A DNA stretch of 64,000 bases from Roseiarcus sp963835885 (GTDB lineage Bacteria > Pseudomonadota > Alphaproteobacteria > Rhizobiales > Beijerinckiaceae). The notes beneath the pieces were generated by a model. It saw nothing but the letters and a program-made list of their open reading frames with translations, had not been told where the DNA came from and did no database searches. Position numbers and translations under genes: made by a program. Where the stretch lies: NCBI GenBank assembly GCA_963835885.1, contig CAWIHF010000015.1, positions 186,001-250,000 of the forward strand. The letters are read 5' to 3'. Within the stretch, counting starts at the first letter, position 1. Every line of letters starts with the position of its first letter. Below are positions 19,074 through 29,656 of this stretch, one piece after another.

Positions 19074-19319
19074 ATGCTGACCGTCGGCGGAATTTCAAGC
19101 CGGACCACAGTCTGCGCCACGGTCAACCCGCGGGGATTGGGTCAGGACGACGCGGCAAACATTCAGAACGCCATCCCCGCCTGCCCGGCCGGCCAGGTCG
19201 TCCGGCTCGGAGCCGGAACCTTCACCATTGCCGAGGGCAATTACATCCTGCTCAACAAAGGGCGGCGCTGGGCCGGGCGTCACGACATTGCAGAGGACAA
19301 ACGGCGTCCAATTGAATAA
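19074..19319 (+). pseudogene. beta-helix protein family, truncated copy
   Basis: About 80 codons: LTVGGISSRTTVCATVNP, DDAANIQNAIPACPAGQVV, RLGAGTFTI. These match the region just after the signal peptide in the three copies downstream (VGGIPNRTTVCAT, CPAGQVVQLGAGTFTI). The signal peptide and everything after the first beta-helix rungs are lost. It is a dead leftover of the tandem array. Confidence 0.75.
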
Positions 19320-19344
19320 TCCAAATCCCGGCTCCAACCCATCA

Positions 19345-19473
19345 GAAAGAATAATGGAGATCAAAACGCCTTGCCGTTAGCGCTCTTACGAAGGTTTAGT
19401 TAGTCCGGATAAATCCGTTACTACTGACGATGAGGCTCTAACCCAAACATGGACTTATGGAGGATATGCTATC
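19345..19473 (+). promoter_or_regulatory. conserved upstream region of beta-helix copy 1
   Basis: Begins GAAAGAATAATGG and shares ACGCCTTG.CGTTA, TACTACTGACGAT and GAGGATATGCT with 22042-22164 before the intact copy. GGAGGA lies about 10 nt before ATG 19474. The shared segment probably holds promoter and ribosome site; no sigma-factor consensus was assigned. Confidence 0.5.
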
Positions 19474-21612
19474 ATGAGGTTTATTTGCAGATCTGTAATC
19501 GCGGTAAGTTGCGTTCTCGTCTTTCTCGGCTCGGCGCAGGCGGGTGACCCCACCACGAGCGTGCTGCCGTTCTATAACGACGCCTATGCGAACTGGAAGA
19601 ACGCCGGGCTGCTTTCGGTTGGCGGCATTCCGAATCGGACGACCGTTTGCGCGACGGTCAATCCGATAGGCGGTGGGGCCGATGATCTCGCCAATATTCA
19701 GAATGCGATCAACAAGTGTCCAGCGGGCCAGGTCGTCCAGCTCGGCGCCGGCACTTTCACGATTTCCATGTCCGAGCACATCAATCTGAGCCAGGGAATC
19801 ACTCTGCGCGGAAGCGGAACCTGCACCAATTCCTCCTCTCCCTACTGTCCAACCGTGATCAACGTTTACAACGGGCTCTTGGCATGGACGGGAGGAAAAT
19901 GCGGCACGAGCACTTCGAATGAAGTGGGCTGCGTCTCGAACCCGGCGATTCAGGTCGAACCGGCCGCCATGGTGAACTACTACGACTTTGGCTGGTCCAA
20001 GTGCGGTCATCGACGGTGGCCAGCACGTCCTGCGGCGCCGTCGCCCTGGCCGCCGACGCGGGGCGGGCACAGGCGACAATTCAGGTCAGCAATACGTCGT
20101 CCTTTTCCGCCGGAATGTGGGTGCTGATTGACGAGGCGTCTGGCGCGGCATGGCAGCGCGACCCGGTCGGCCCCAACCTCTATGGCGAGGTCTGGGCGGC
20201 CCCGGACTGGCTGAGCACCTCGGGAGCCCCGGCGACAGGTCGGGTGCAATGGGCATTGTATGGGAACGGAAGCGGGGATTTCCGTTCCGGACAATATCCT
20301 TACACCGCCGGAAGCGCCGGATGCTGGTTCATCATTTTGCGACAGGCCGACGGCGGAAATCCATCTGGTCAAGTCAATCGGCGCCGGCCCGTGTCCTGGG
20401 ACCAACTGCACCATCACCTTCGATGATCCGCTCACGATCGCCTATCGACAGAGCAGCGGCCACAACGCTTACGTCTACTTCCCGGCGCACCAGAACGGCG
20501 TTCCGATGTCGTTCCTGCAATATGCGGGCGTCGAAAACCTGACCATTGAACGGCCGACCAATGGAGGAGTCAACTTCCTGTTCTGCGCCTATTGCTGGAC
20601 GAAGAACGTCGAGGTCGTCGGATGGGAAGGAGGAGGAGTCAATTTCCATTATTCAGTCCGCGACCAGATGGACAGGACGTTCGTGAACCACTGCGGCAAC
20701 TCGGTGAACAGCGGCGCGGAATATCCGATCGACCTCAACGACGCCGCCACCGAAATCTACGTCGTCAACAGCATCACGCGCGAGTGCGGCAAGGGAATGG
20801 TCGGAAAAACGGCAGCCGGATCGGTCGTCGCCTACAATTATATGGACGCCACGATGTATGATAGTTTCTCCGGCATCGGCGACTATTGGATGGACATGGG
20901 GGTCAATGGGAGCCATTACCCCGGTACGCACCATATGCTTTTCGAGGGGAACTGGGGGGACAACCTCGACAACGACGATACGCATGGCAACGCCGTGTAT
21001 CACACTTATTTTCGCAATTGGGGCACGGCGCTGCGGACGGCTTTCACCGACCCTTCAACCGGCAAAACCGTCAACGACGCCGCGAAGATAGCGCAAGAAT
21101 GCGGGACGACGGGGCCGTCCGGTTGCTGGTCGGATCAGCCGGCCGTATTGCACGCCGCCGGGCCGATGATGCACGATTATTGGTTCGCCTATATCGGCAA
21201 CGTGCTCGGGACGTCCGGGGTGACAACTTCGCCAAATGGATGGACCTATAACGGCCACCTCGGCTGAAATGACCACATCTGGATGCTTGGCTGGAACGGT
21301 GATGCTGCGCATCCCGCCGAGACCGATCCAAACCTGACCGCCAGCGTCGGACCCTTCATCTTTCGCCACGGCAACTACGATTATGTCGATGGCAAGATAG
21401 CCGACTGGACTTCCGGATATTCGCAGACGCTGCCGAACTCGTTCTACCTGTCGTCGGAGCCGGCGTTCTTCAGCGCCGGGGCCTCCTGCCACTATCTGTG
21501 GCCGTGGGTGACGCCGACCGGGTCGAGCCAAATCCAGACCAACAGTTGTAAAGGCTCCGGTCTTCCCGCCAAGGCGCGCTACGACGCCGGAAGGCCGTTC
21601 TTCCAGCCTTGA
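19474..21612 (+). pseudogene. secreted right-handed beta-helix protein, copy 1, broken
   Basis: Signal peptide MRFICRSVIAVSCVLVFLG ending SAQA, then VGGIPNRTTVCATVNPIGG, CPAGQVVQLGAGTFTI and ITLRGSGTC, typical of pectate-lyase-superfamily beta-helices. The frame shifts near 20005, giving WVLIDEASGAAWQ, and back near 20325, giving SSFCDRPTAEIH and ENLTIERP. An in-frame TGA at 21265-21267 then replaces a codon before the conserved IWMLGWNGD. The C-terminus WVTPTGSSQIQ...AKARYDAG is kept. Two shifts plus a stop make this a clear pseudogene. Exported enzymes of this fold cleave or epimerise acidic polysaccharide, but no catalytic residues could be assigned. Confidence 0.8.
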
Positions 21613-22041
21613 GCCCCCGATGATGCGCGATGGGGGTGGGGAGACGCCTTGGGGCGCCGCCCCATCCGGTCAAGCGAACCTCGAGTCCGACAAGGGGCTA
21701 GGCGCCAGCGGGCGCGCCGCCTCCACAATTTTGTCTATTGCCAAGCCGGCCTGCATTTGCTTTCTTCGACAACCATAGATTGTTGACATGATGGAATGGC
21801 CCTAAAAGTTGCATCACGGCGATGGGGAGGCCGAGATCTTGGTTCCTCGGCTTTCGAACGCGCAGCAGCGCCGGCTCTTCGTGCGCCGCGCCAGGCGACC
21901 GGTGGGGATTTTCAATGCTCTGATCGCGGGGCCGTACTTGCGAATGTGCCCGATCGCGCCTGGCAAACCGTCACCCTCGGCACATCGGACAGGCGATAAA
22001 CCTACAAACGCAAGAATTTTGTAAGGCGTAGGTTAAGCTCG

Positions 22042-22164
22042 GAAAGAATAATGGCGCTCAAGACGCCTTGTCGTTAACTATCTCAAGAATATTGAATCGG
22101 ATAACGTTGCTACTACTGACGATAGGACTCTGATTCGGACGTGGCTAATAGAGGATATGCTGTC
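22042..22164 (+). promoter_or_regulatory. conserved upstream region of beta-helix copy 2
   Basis: Same arrangement as 19345-19473 (GAAAGAATAATGG, TACTACTGACGAT, GAGGATATGCT). It indicates that the two copies were duplicated with their promoter and are, or were, co-regulated. Confidence 0.5.
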
Positions 22165-24981
22165 ATGCGGTTTATTCGTAGACTCCTAATCGCGGCGAGT
22201 TGCGTTTTCGTCTCTCTTGGCTCGGCCCAAGCGGTCACCATCGGGGAGACGGCCGTGCTTTCGTCCCCCGACACCGGTAACGTCAAGTATCTGTGGGCCC
22301 AAAGCGCCACGCTCGGCCAGGCCGCAACCATCCAGAGCCTGTCCTTCTACGTCAAAGCCGCCAGCGGAAGTTTGATGCTCGGCATTTATGACGCTACCGG
22401 CCCCAATGGCGGCCCCGGCGCACTCAAAGCCTCGACCGGCAGTTTCACAGCCGTGACAGGCTGGAATACTGCCAAAGTCGCCAGCCCCGTGTCATTGGCC
22501 GCCGGCGGCTACTGGCTGGCCTTTATGCCGAGCAGTAGTAGTATTTCTTTCGTGAAATCCAACGCGTCAGGTGCCTGCAAATATCAAAACTGGACGTTTG
22601 GCAGCCTGCCGAAAACGTTCTGGTCCGCGCCGACGTCTTGTGCGTCCACCATCTTTTCGCTCTACGGTACGCTGGCGTCCTCCTCCGGCGGGAGCCCCAC
22701 CAACGGCGCATGCGGCTCCTCGAACGGAGCGACCCTTACGAGCGCGCCGACCGCCAACCTCTGTAGCGCCGGCACGGCGTCAAGCGTAAGCGGCTCCGGC
22801 CCGTGGTCATGGAGTTGCGCCGGCAGCAACGGCGGGACCACGGCGACCTGCTCAGCGCAGCTCGCTTCTGCGCCGCCGCCGGTTAACGGCGCATGCGGCC
22901 CAGCCAACGGCGTCGCCGTCAGCACCGCTCCGACGAGCGGGCTCTGCACAACGGGGTCAGCCTCCGCCGTCAGCGGGAGCGGCCCGTGGAACTGGTCTTG
23001 CGCCGGCAGCAATGGCGGCGCCACGGCATCGTGTTCGGCGCCTCTCCAATCCGGCTCCGGTGGCTCCGGCGGCTCCGACCCCACCACGGGCGTGCTGCCG
23101 TCCTATAACGACGCCTATGCGAACTGGAAGAACGCCGGGATGCAATCGGTTGGCGGCATTCCGAATCGGACCACTGTTTGCGCCACGATCAGCCCAATCG
23201 GCGGTGGGGCAGACGACACGGCCAACATCAACAACGCCATCGCGTCCTGCCCAGCCGGTGACGTCTTGATGTTGGCGGCGGGGACGTTCACGGTCAACGA
23301 AGGCGAGGTCATTAACATTAATAAGGCCATCACCTTGCGCGGTACCGGCGCCTGTAACGGATCCAGCTCGCCATATTGCGCCACCGTGATCAACGAGGCC
23401 AACGGCGCTGCGATGAACAGCTATACCTGTGGGAGCTCTAGCTGCCTTTACAATCCGGTTATTCTTGTTGGCCCAACTCTTTGGACTGACACTTGGTCCT
23501 CCCCAACGACGCTTACCGCTGACGCGGCGCAGGGCTCCACTTCCGTCCAGGTGCAAAGCACGACTGGGTTTGCGGTCGGGCAATGGGTGCTGATCGACGA
23601 GGCGTCGGGCGCGGCATGGCAGACCGACCCGGAAGGCTACGGCCAGATATGGGCGGCGCCGGATTGGCTCAGCTCCAGCGACGCGCCGGCCACGGGACGG
23701 GTGGCGTGGGAGAAGCACAGCGCATCAGTGAGCTGGGATGACTTCACCTCCAGCCAGTATCCTTATCAATCTGGCACGACCGGCTGTTATTACTCGTTCT
23801 GCGATCGGCCGACCGCCGAGCTGCACCAGATCACGGCGATCAACACCAGCACTTACACCGTCACTTTCGACGATCCCCTCACGATCGCCTATCGCGCGAG
23901 CGGCGGGCATAATGCGCAACTCTACTATCCGTCCAAGCCGTTCGTACAGAACGCCGGCGTCGAGAACCTGACGATCACCAACAGTTTTGGCGGCGGAAGT
24001 GTATCGTTTCGATATTGTGCGGACTGCTGGGCAAAAAATGTCGAAAGCACGCAATCGTTTGAGGGCAGTTTCAATCTAACCTATGCCGCTCGCATAGAAC
24101 TCAACGAAGTCTATTCGCATAAGTGCGCCTGGCCGGTTCCCGGCGGCGGCGGTTACAACATCGACCTCCAGAACGCCACAACTGAAATCTATGTGGTCAA
24201 CAGCATCTCAGTCGAATGCGACAAGGTCATCACAGGCCGTTCCGGCGGCGCGGGCTCAGTCGTCGCCTACAATTTTATGGACGACCAGTTCATCAATGGC
24301 CAAGAGCATTGGCAGGAAATCGGGCTCAACGGCAGCCACGCGACCGGCTCGCATGAGATGCTGTTCGAAGGGAACCAAGTCTCCAACATGGACAGCGACG
24401 ACACTCACGGCAACGCCATCGGCCACACCTTCTTTCGGAATTGGGCGACCGGAGTCCGGACGCCGTTCACTGACTACATCAGCGGCGTCGCCATCAACGA
24501 CGCCAAAGAACTCCCCGGGAACAACGGACCGCTGCGCGCCGCCGGAGTCATGGGCTACACCTACTGGATGGCGTTCGTCGGCAACGCGCTCGGCACGTCT
24601 GGCGTCACGACCGCAGCGAACGGCTGGGTGCTGAACGGAACGGGCCTAGCCGGCGGGCAGAAGGGCAGTATCTGGTTCTTAGGGTGGAACGGGCAACCGC
24701 CGTATAACTTAGACCCGAACAGCACGACCTACACCTTCCGCCACGGCAATTACGACTACTATGACAACAGCGTGGCGTGGGCCGCCGGCTACCCGAACCA
24801 GAACTTGCCCAATTCGTTCTATCTCTCGTCGGCGCCGTCCTTCTTCAGCGCCGGCGGTGGTTATCCATGGCCTTGGGTGACTCCGACCGGTTCCTCGCCG
24901 ATCCAGGCCGGCCCGTCAGGGCGCTCCGCCCTGCCAGCCAAGGCGCGCTACGACGCCGGGACGCCGTTCGTGCAGCCTTGA
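22165..24981 (+). CDS. secreted beta-helix protein with Cys-rich linker repeats, intact copy
   Basis: 938 residues from ATG 22165, favoured over GTG 22141 by alignment with copy 1. Order: signal peptide ending SAQA; an about 170-residue domain (IGETAVLSS...LYGTLASS) resembling carbohydrate-binding or adhesin jelly rolls; two repeats of NGACG..NG...SAP/TAPT..LC..G.AS.VSGSGPW.WSC; a GSGGSGGS linker; then a pectate-lyase-like beta-helix from VGGIPNRTTVCAT to KARYDAGTPFVQP. Many Cys pairs (SCLYNPVI, FRYCADCW) suggest disulfides outside the cytoplasm. It is the only undamaged member of the array and the only one with the extra N-terminal domains. A role in processing or binding the EPS made by the next locus is inference. 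Confidence 0.85.
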   Translation: MRFIRRLLIAASCVFVSLGSAQAVTIGETAVLSSPDTGNVKYLWAQSATLGQAATIQSLSFYVKAASGSLMLGIYDATGPNGGPGALKASTGSFTAVTGWNTAKVASPVSLAAGGYWLAFMPSSSSISFVKSNASGACKYQNWTFGSLPKTFWSAPTSCASTIFSLYGTLASSSGGSPTNGACGSSNGATLTSAPTANLCSAGTASSVSGSGPWSWSCAGSNGGTTATCSAQLASAPPPVNGACGPANGVAVSTAPTSGLCTTGSASAVSGSGPWNWSCAGSNGGATASCSAPLQSGSGGSGGSDPTTGVLPSYNDAYANWKNAGMQSVGGIPNRTTVCATISPIGGGADDTANINNAIASCPAGDVLMLAAGTFTVNEGEVININKAITLRGTGACNGSSSPYCATVINEANGAAMNSYTCGSSSCLYNPVILVGPTLWTDTWSSPTTLTADAAQGSTSVQVQSTTGFAVGQWVLIDEASGAAWQTDPEGYGQIWAAPDWLSSSDAPATGRVAWEKHSASVSWDDFTSSQYPYQSGTTGCYYSFCDRPTAELHQITAINTSTYTVTFDDPLTIAYRASGGHNAQLYYPSKPFVQNAGVENLTITNSFGGGSVSFRYCADCWAKNVESTQSFEGSFNLTYAARIELNEVYSHKCAWPVPGGGGYNIDLQNATTEIYVVNSISVECDKVITGRSGGAGSVVAYNFMDDQFINGQEHWQEIGLNGSHATGSHEMLFEGNQVSNMDSDDTHGNAIGHTFFRNWATGVRTPFTDYISGVAINDAKELPGNNGPLRAAGVMGYTYWMAFVGNALGTSGVTTAANGWVLNGTGLAGGQKGSIWFLGWNGQPPYNLDPNSTTYTFRHGNYDYYDNSVAWAAGYPNQNLPNSFYLSSAPSFFSAGGGYPWPWVTPTGSSPIQAGPSGRSALPAKARYDAGTPFVQP

Positions 24982-25003
24982 GCCGGCGAAGGCGATCGGG
25001 GTG

Positions 25004-25025
25004 GGAGGCGCCTCACCGCGCCTCC
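25004..25025 (+). terminator. hairpin after beta-helix copy 2
   Basis: GGAGGCGC at 25004-25011 and GCGCCTCC at 25018-25025 form a perfect 8-bp stem with a 6-nt loop about 20 nt after the stop. No T-run follows, so it may stabilise mRNA or act with Rho. Confidence 0.4.
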
Positions 25026-25308
25026 TACCAACTGGTTCGCCTGGGCCTAAGCTGCAAGTTGAAGTCTTGAACCGCCGCCGCACATGTCCGGATCGCACAT
25101 CCCGACTACGAATGCTGGAGGCTGCCGCCCGAGGAAGCGCGCCCGATCGAATGGCTCACGGACGAACCCGAGCCTACGAAATACTTTCTCTCCGCCTACC
25201 CGCGACCTGCACGTGAGCGAAGTTTTCATTGTTGCCCTTTACTCGGCGACTCAGTTGCCTTAGCAGGGGTTCTGGCGAGTTTCTCGCAAATACAGATTTA
25301 TGGCGGAA

Positions 25309-27289
25309 ATGCCCTTTATTCGTGGATCTGTAGTTGCATTGAGCTATGTTCTGATCCTTCTCGGTTCGGCGCAGGCGCACAGCGGCTTAAGCTCTACCAT
25401 CTTGCCGCCTCAGAATAACGTCTCCGCGAACTGGCGGAACGCCGGGATGCAATCGGTCGGCGGCATTCCAACCCGGAGCAAAGTCTGCGCCACGATCAGC
25501 CCGATCGGCGGCGGCGAGGATGATTTCGACCAATATCAACAACGCCATAGCGTCCTGTCCAGCCGGCGATGTCCTGATGCTGGCGGCGGGGACGTTCACC
25601 ATCAATGACGGCAAACACATCAGTCTCAACAAGGGCATCACTCTGCGTGGGACCGGCTCCTGCAACAACGCCAGTTCTCCATACTGCTCGACGGTCATCA
25701 CCGTGAAAAACGGCGCGGTGATGAACTCGTACAGGTGCGGGCTGCCAAATCCTGACAACTGCGTCAATACGCCCGCAATCGTCGTCGGGCCTAATCTTTG
25801 GACCAATTCATGGACCCCGACGGCGCTGACCGCTGACGCGGCGCAGGGCGCCATGTCCGTCCAGGTGCAAAGCGCGGCGGGGTTCACGGTCGGCCAGTGG
25901 GTTCTGATCGACGAGGCGTCGGGCGCGGCATGGCAGACCGACCCGGAAGGCTACGGCCAGATATGGGCGGCGCCGGATTGGCTCAGCCCCAGCGGCGCGC
26001 CGGCCACCGGACGGGTGGCGTGGCAAAAGCACAACCCGTCGCGGAGCTGGGATGACTTCACTTCCAGCCAGTACCCCTATCAATCCGGCACGACCGGCTG
26101 TTATTACTCGTTCTGCGATCGGCCGACCGCCGAGTTACACCGGATCGCGGCGATCAAAACCAGCACTAAGACCATCACTTTCGACGATCGCCTCACGATC
26201 GCCTATCGCGCGAGCAGCGGGCATAACGCTCAACTCTACCATCCGTCCAAGGCGTTCGTGCAGAACGCCGGCGTCGAGAACCTGACGATCACCCATAGTT
26301 TCGGCGGGAGCGTCTCGTTCCAGTTCTGCGCGTACTGCTGGGCGAAGTACGTCGAGAGCACACTCTCGCTTCAAGGTAGTTTTAATCTGTCCTATGCCGC
26401 GCGCATAGAACTCAACGAAATCTATTCGCACAAGTGCGCCTGGCCGGTTCCCGGCGGGGGCGGCTACAACATCGACCTCCAGAACGCCACGACCGAAATC
26501 TATGTAGTCAACAGCATCTCGGTCGAATGCAACAAGGTCATCACAGCCCGTTCCGGCGGCGCCGGCTCGGTCGTCGCCTACAATTTCATGGACGACCAGT
26601 TCATCAATGGCCAAGAGCACTGGCAGGAAATCGGGCTCAACGGCAGCCACGCGGCCGGCTCGCACGAGATGCTGTTCGAAGGCAACCAAGCCTCGAACAT
26701 CGACAGCGACCACACCCACGGCAACGCTATATATTATACGTTCTTCCGCAACTACGCCACCGGGGTGCGAGCGCGCTTCACTGACTACATCAGCGGCGTC
26801 GTCATCGACGACGCCAGGGATCTGCCCGGCGGGAACCGGCCCCTGCGCGCCGCCGGAGTCATGGGCTACACCTACTGGATGGCGTTCGTCGGCAACGTGC
26901 TTGGCGCCTCAGGAGTCACGACCGCGGCGCACGGCTGGGTGCTCAACGGCAACAACCACGGCGGCCAAACCGGCAGCATCTGGTTTTTAGGGTGGAATGG
27001 ACAACCGCCATACGACTACGATCCGAACAGCGCGACCTACACTTTTCGCCATGGCAATTACGACTACTACGACAGCACCGTGCGGTGGGATGCTGGCACC
27101 CCGAACCACAAATTGCCCAATTCCTACTATTTCTCGTCGGCGCCGTCTTTCTTCAGCGACGGCAGTGGTTATCCATGGCCTTGGGTGACTCCGACCGGCT
27201 CCTCGCCCATCCAGACCGGCCCGTCAGGGCGCTCCGCCCTGCCGGCCAAGGCGCGCTACGACGCTAGGACGCCGTTCGTGCAGCCTTGA
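25309..27289 (+). pseudogene. secreted beta-helix protein, copy 3, one frameshift
   Basis: Starts at ATG 25309 by alignment with copy 1 (ATG 25300 is also in frame); signal peptide ends GSAQA. The frame is VGGIPTRSKVCATISPIGGG until about 25520, where one extra T in GATGATTTCGACC shifts it; the other frame then runs unbroken for 580 codons (NINNAIASCPAGDVLMLAAG to KARYDARTPFVQP). It lacks the jelly-roll and Cys-repeat domains of copy 2 but is otherwise nearly the same protein. A single indel in a long conserved frame could be a sequencing error, in which case this copy is functional. Confidence 0.8.
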
Positions 27290-27364
27290 GTCGGTGATGG
27301 CCGATTTGGATGGGGCGACGCCATTGCCGGACTCCCCGCCATGGCGACCACCAAGAACCGCGCA

Positions 27365-28105
27365 TCACCTTGGCGAGTACGCTACATAGGATTTCGGAAA
27401 TCCAAAGAAGAACTCAACATGGATCCGGGCCTTTGGGAACAGTTCGGCCATCCTGCGGCGCGAGAGGACCCGGGTGTTCGCAATGTACTCCGTCCACCAG
27501 GTCGGAAGCTTCTTCTGCGATCTCCGAAACAGCCATGCGCGAAGCTGTTCAGGGTAGAACCAGTAGAAAGGCATGCCTGTATGCGCTTCGATTGGGAACC
27601 AGTGTGACGGCGTCTGCACCCAGTAGGTCTTGCCAAGGCGGACGACTTCGCGGGCGAACGCCTCCTGCCTCTCCGGCGTACCGACGTGTTCAATGACGCT
27701 GTTGCTGAATGCGAGGTCGAAGGAACGATCTGGGAATTGATGGACGTTGCACGCGTCGCCCTCGACATAGTGAAACGTATGGATGCTCGTCCCCGGTTCA
27801 AAGGAATCCCGTTCGAAGGACGCGATTCCGCCCGGGAGGTTCAAAATCGTGATATCCAGGGCTACCGGCATATTCTCCCAGATGCTAGGACCCCCGCCGA
27901 GGTCCAACACTCGAGTTCCCGGCTTGATTTCCAGCATCCGCATGAGACCTTCCATCCGGCGCCGTCTGGTGACAGCCTGCACCTGCGGAAGCAGCGAATA
28001 GAAGGCTTTGATCCGGAGGCTGTTTTCCGGCGCCACTGGTTTCTGTCGCCTTTTCATGCCAGTAGTGTGCCCACGCTGCTTGTCTTCTTCCCCGCGCACT
28101 TCCAT
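27365..28105 (-). CDS. SAM-dependent methyltransferase, class I
   Basis: 246 residues from ATG at 28105, chosen because GGAGG lies 7 nt upstream. Motif I is VLDLGGGPSIW, motif II-like VALDITILNL, post-motif FDLAFSNSVIEHVG, then EVVRLGKTYWVQTPSHWFPIEAH, as in Methyltransf_11/UbiE-like enzymes of polysaccharide clusters. It probably methylates a sugar or lipid intermediate. It points away from the ExoQ-like gene, sharing the about 100-bp divergent promoter region, and converges with the beta-helix array. Confidence 0.8.
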   Translation of the reverse strand: MEVRGEEDKQRGHTTGMKRRQKPVAPENSLRIKAFYSLLPQVQAVTRRRRMEGLMRMLEIKPGTRVLDLGGGPSIWENMPVALDITILNLPGGIASFERDSFEPGTSIHTFHYVEGDACNVHQFPDRSFDLAFSNSVIEHVGTPERQEAFAREVVRLGKTYWVQTPSHWFPIEAHTGMPFYWFYPEQLRAWLFRRSQKKLPTWWTEYIANTRVLSRRRMAELFPKARIHVEFFFGFPKSYVAYSPR

Positions 28106-28210
28106 CCGCTTTCCTCCCCGGCCAACTTGATGAGCGAAGAGATTAAGCAAATGAGCGCGTCGAACTATTAAGTCAAGCTAGATCGATGTTATCCAGAGCT
28201 ACTCTATAAA

Positions 28211-29656
28211 ATGAGCCAGGTCACCCGAATATCGAAGATGAACCCTCGGAGCCACGGCATGCGCCGAGGCCGGAGCGCGTCGCGCGCTACTTTGAGCGGC
28301 CCAGCCCATAAAGCAATCGACAAATTCGCAATCCTCCCGATCTTGGCCTGCGTTTTCGCGTTAATCGTGTTTCCGGTATTGAGCGATTTCACTTACACCG
28401 GCGGCCAGGACGCGCTGGAGGGCAACCCAGCGCCCAGAATTTTCTGGCCTGCTATGGCTGCAATTTCCGTTGCATTGGCTGTGCAAAACCGTTCTCGCCT
28501 TACCTTTCCCCCCCACATCATTTGTCTGTTTATGTATCTCGCTCTCGCTGGGGCGAGCGTCCTGTGGGCTTTCAGCCCGGAGCGCTCGTTCATTCGCTAT
28601 CTACAGCAACTGATGGTTGTTGCATCGATTGTTTTGCCTGCCATGCTTGCGTCTCGCAATGTGGATATCATGCGGGGCGTGTTTCTCTGCTTCGCATTGG
28701 CTTTGATCGTGAACATGTTTTTCATACTCAATGGCAGCTCAGACATCGAAATGGACAATTTTAAGCTAGTGAACATAGGTTATCGAGGTTATTTTGCGAC
28801 TAAAAATCCTCTGGGAGAATGTGCAGCCGCTGCTTTTTTGCTGTCATTTCACGAAACGCTGCAGCGCGGCTGGCGACGAGCTTTGGGCGCTATTATTCTC
28901 TTTATGGCCGTTTTAGTTGTCTTCTTGAGCCATTCAAAAACAGCATTTGCGCTGGCGCTGGTTTGTCCGATACTCGCTTGGCTTACGTTGCTTTTGAGAA
29001 AGGTAACCCGTCTCTCTCCGGCCATAATTATATCGGTCATACCGCTTTGTTACGCGCTGTTTTCCAGCCTATCTCACTCGAGTATAATGGATCGCGTATC
29101 GTATATATTATACGGTGACTCGACTTTGACCGGCCGTACTGTTATCTGGGATTTTGCCAAATCTGAGATCGCGCGTAGTCCGCTGCTCGGTTGGGGATAC
29201 CAATCCTTTTGGCTGGTGCCGGGCTCGCCCGCCTATACTGAAGCTCCCGGCTGGGTCAGCCGGATGCCGAATGCCCACAACGGCTATTATGATAGGATGC
29301 TGGAGACGGGGTACGTCGGCCTCGCTTTACTATTGGTCTTCATCTTCGCGACCCTCCATGCCGTCGGGCGCGTCGCAGACCGCGACCCGGCTCGGGCGAG
29401 ACTCCTGCTCTCGCTTGCTCTGTTTTTTATTCTGTATAACTTTTTTGAAAGCATTTGGATGCGCGGCTTCGAAGTCTTGTGGGTCGTGTTTCTTATTGTT
29501 GCTGCTGAGATTGCTCGATACTGGGGGCCTTTTCCGCTGAGAAGGGCGTACGGATCGAGAAGTCAAAAACGGGGCAACCGTGGCCCTTCACCACAAGAAA
29601 CGGCGGTTCCTCCGTTCGAAACGGTTGTTCGAGACGGCGAAGGAGCCGGCGGCTGA
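28211..29656 (+). CDS. ExoQ/Wzy-type O-antigen/EPS polymerase
   Basis: 481 residues with about ten or more hydrophobic helices and the O-antigen-ligase/Wzy periplasmic loop (ATKNPLGECAAAAFL, STLTGRTVIWDFAKSEIARSPLLGWGYQSFW, PNAHNGYYDRMLETGYVG). TGR..IW and AHN.Y are the signatures of ExoQ-like polymerases, which join lipid-linked repeat units in the periplasm. ATG 28211 is the first in-frame start; a cytoplasmic basic N-terminus of about 35 residues precedes helix 1. The 3' end overlaps the convergent HAD-fusion gene by 94 bp. Confidence 0.85.
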   Translation: MSQVTRISKMNPRSHGMRRGRSASRATLSGPAHKAIDKFAILPILACVFALIVFPVLSDFTYTGGQDALEGNPAPRIFWPAMAAISVALAVQNRSRLTFPPHIICLFMYLALAGASVLWAFSPERSFIRYLQQLMVVASIVLPAMLASRNVDIMRGVFLCFALALIVNMFFILNGSSDIEMDNFKLVNIGYRGYFATKNPLGECAAAAFLLSFHETLQRGWRRALGAIILFMAVLVVFLSHSKTAFALALVCPILAWLTLLLRKVTRLSPAIIISVIPLCYALFSSLSHSSIMDRVSYILYGDSTLTGRTVIWDFAKSEIARSPLLGWGYQSFWLVPGSPAYTEAPGWVSRMPNAHNGYYDRMLETGYVGLALLLVFIFATLHAVGRVADRDPARARLLLSLALFFILYNFFESIWMRGFEVLWVVFLIVAAEIARYWGPFPLRRAYGSRSQKRGNRGPSPQETAVPPFETVVRDGEGAGG

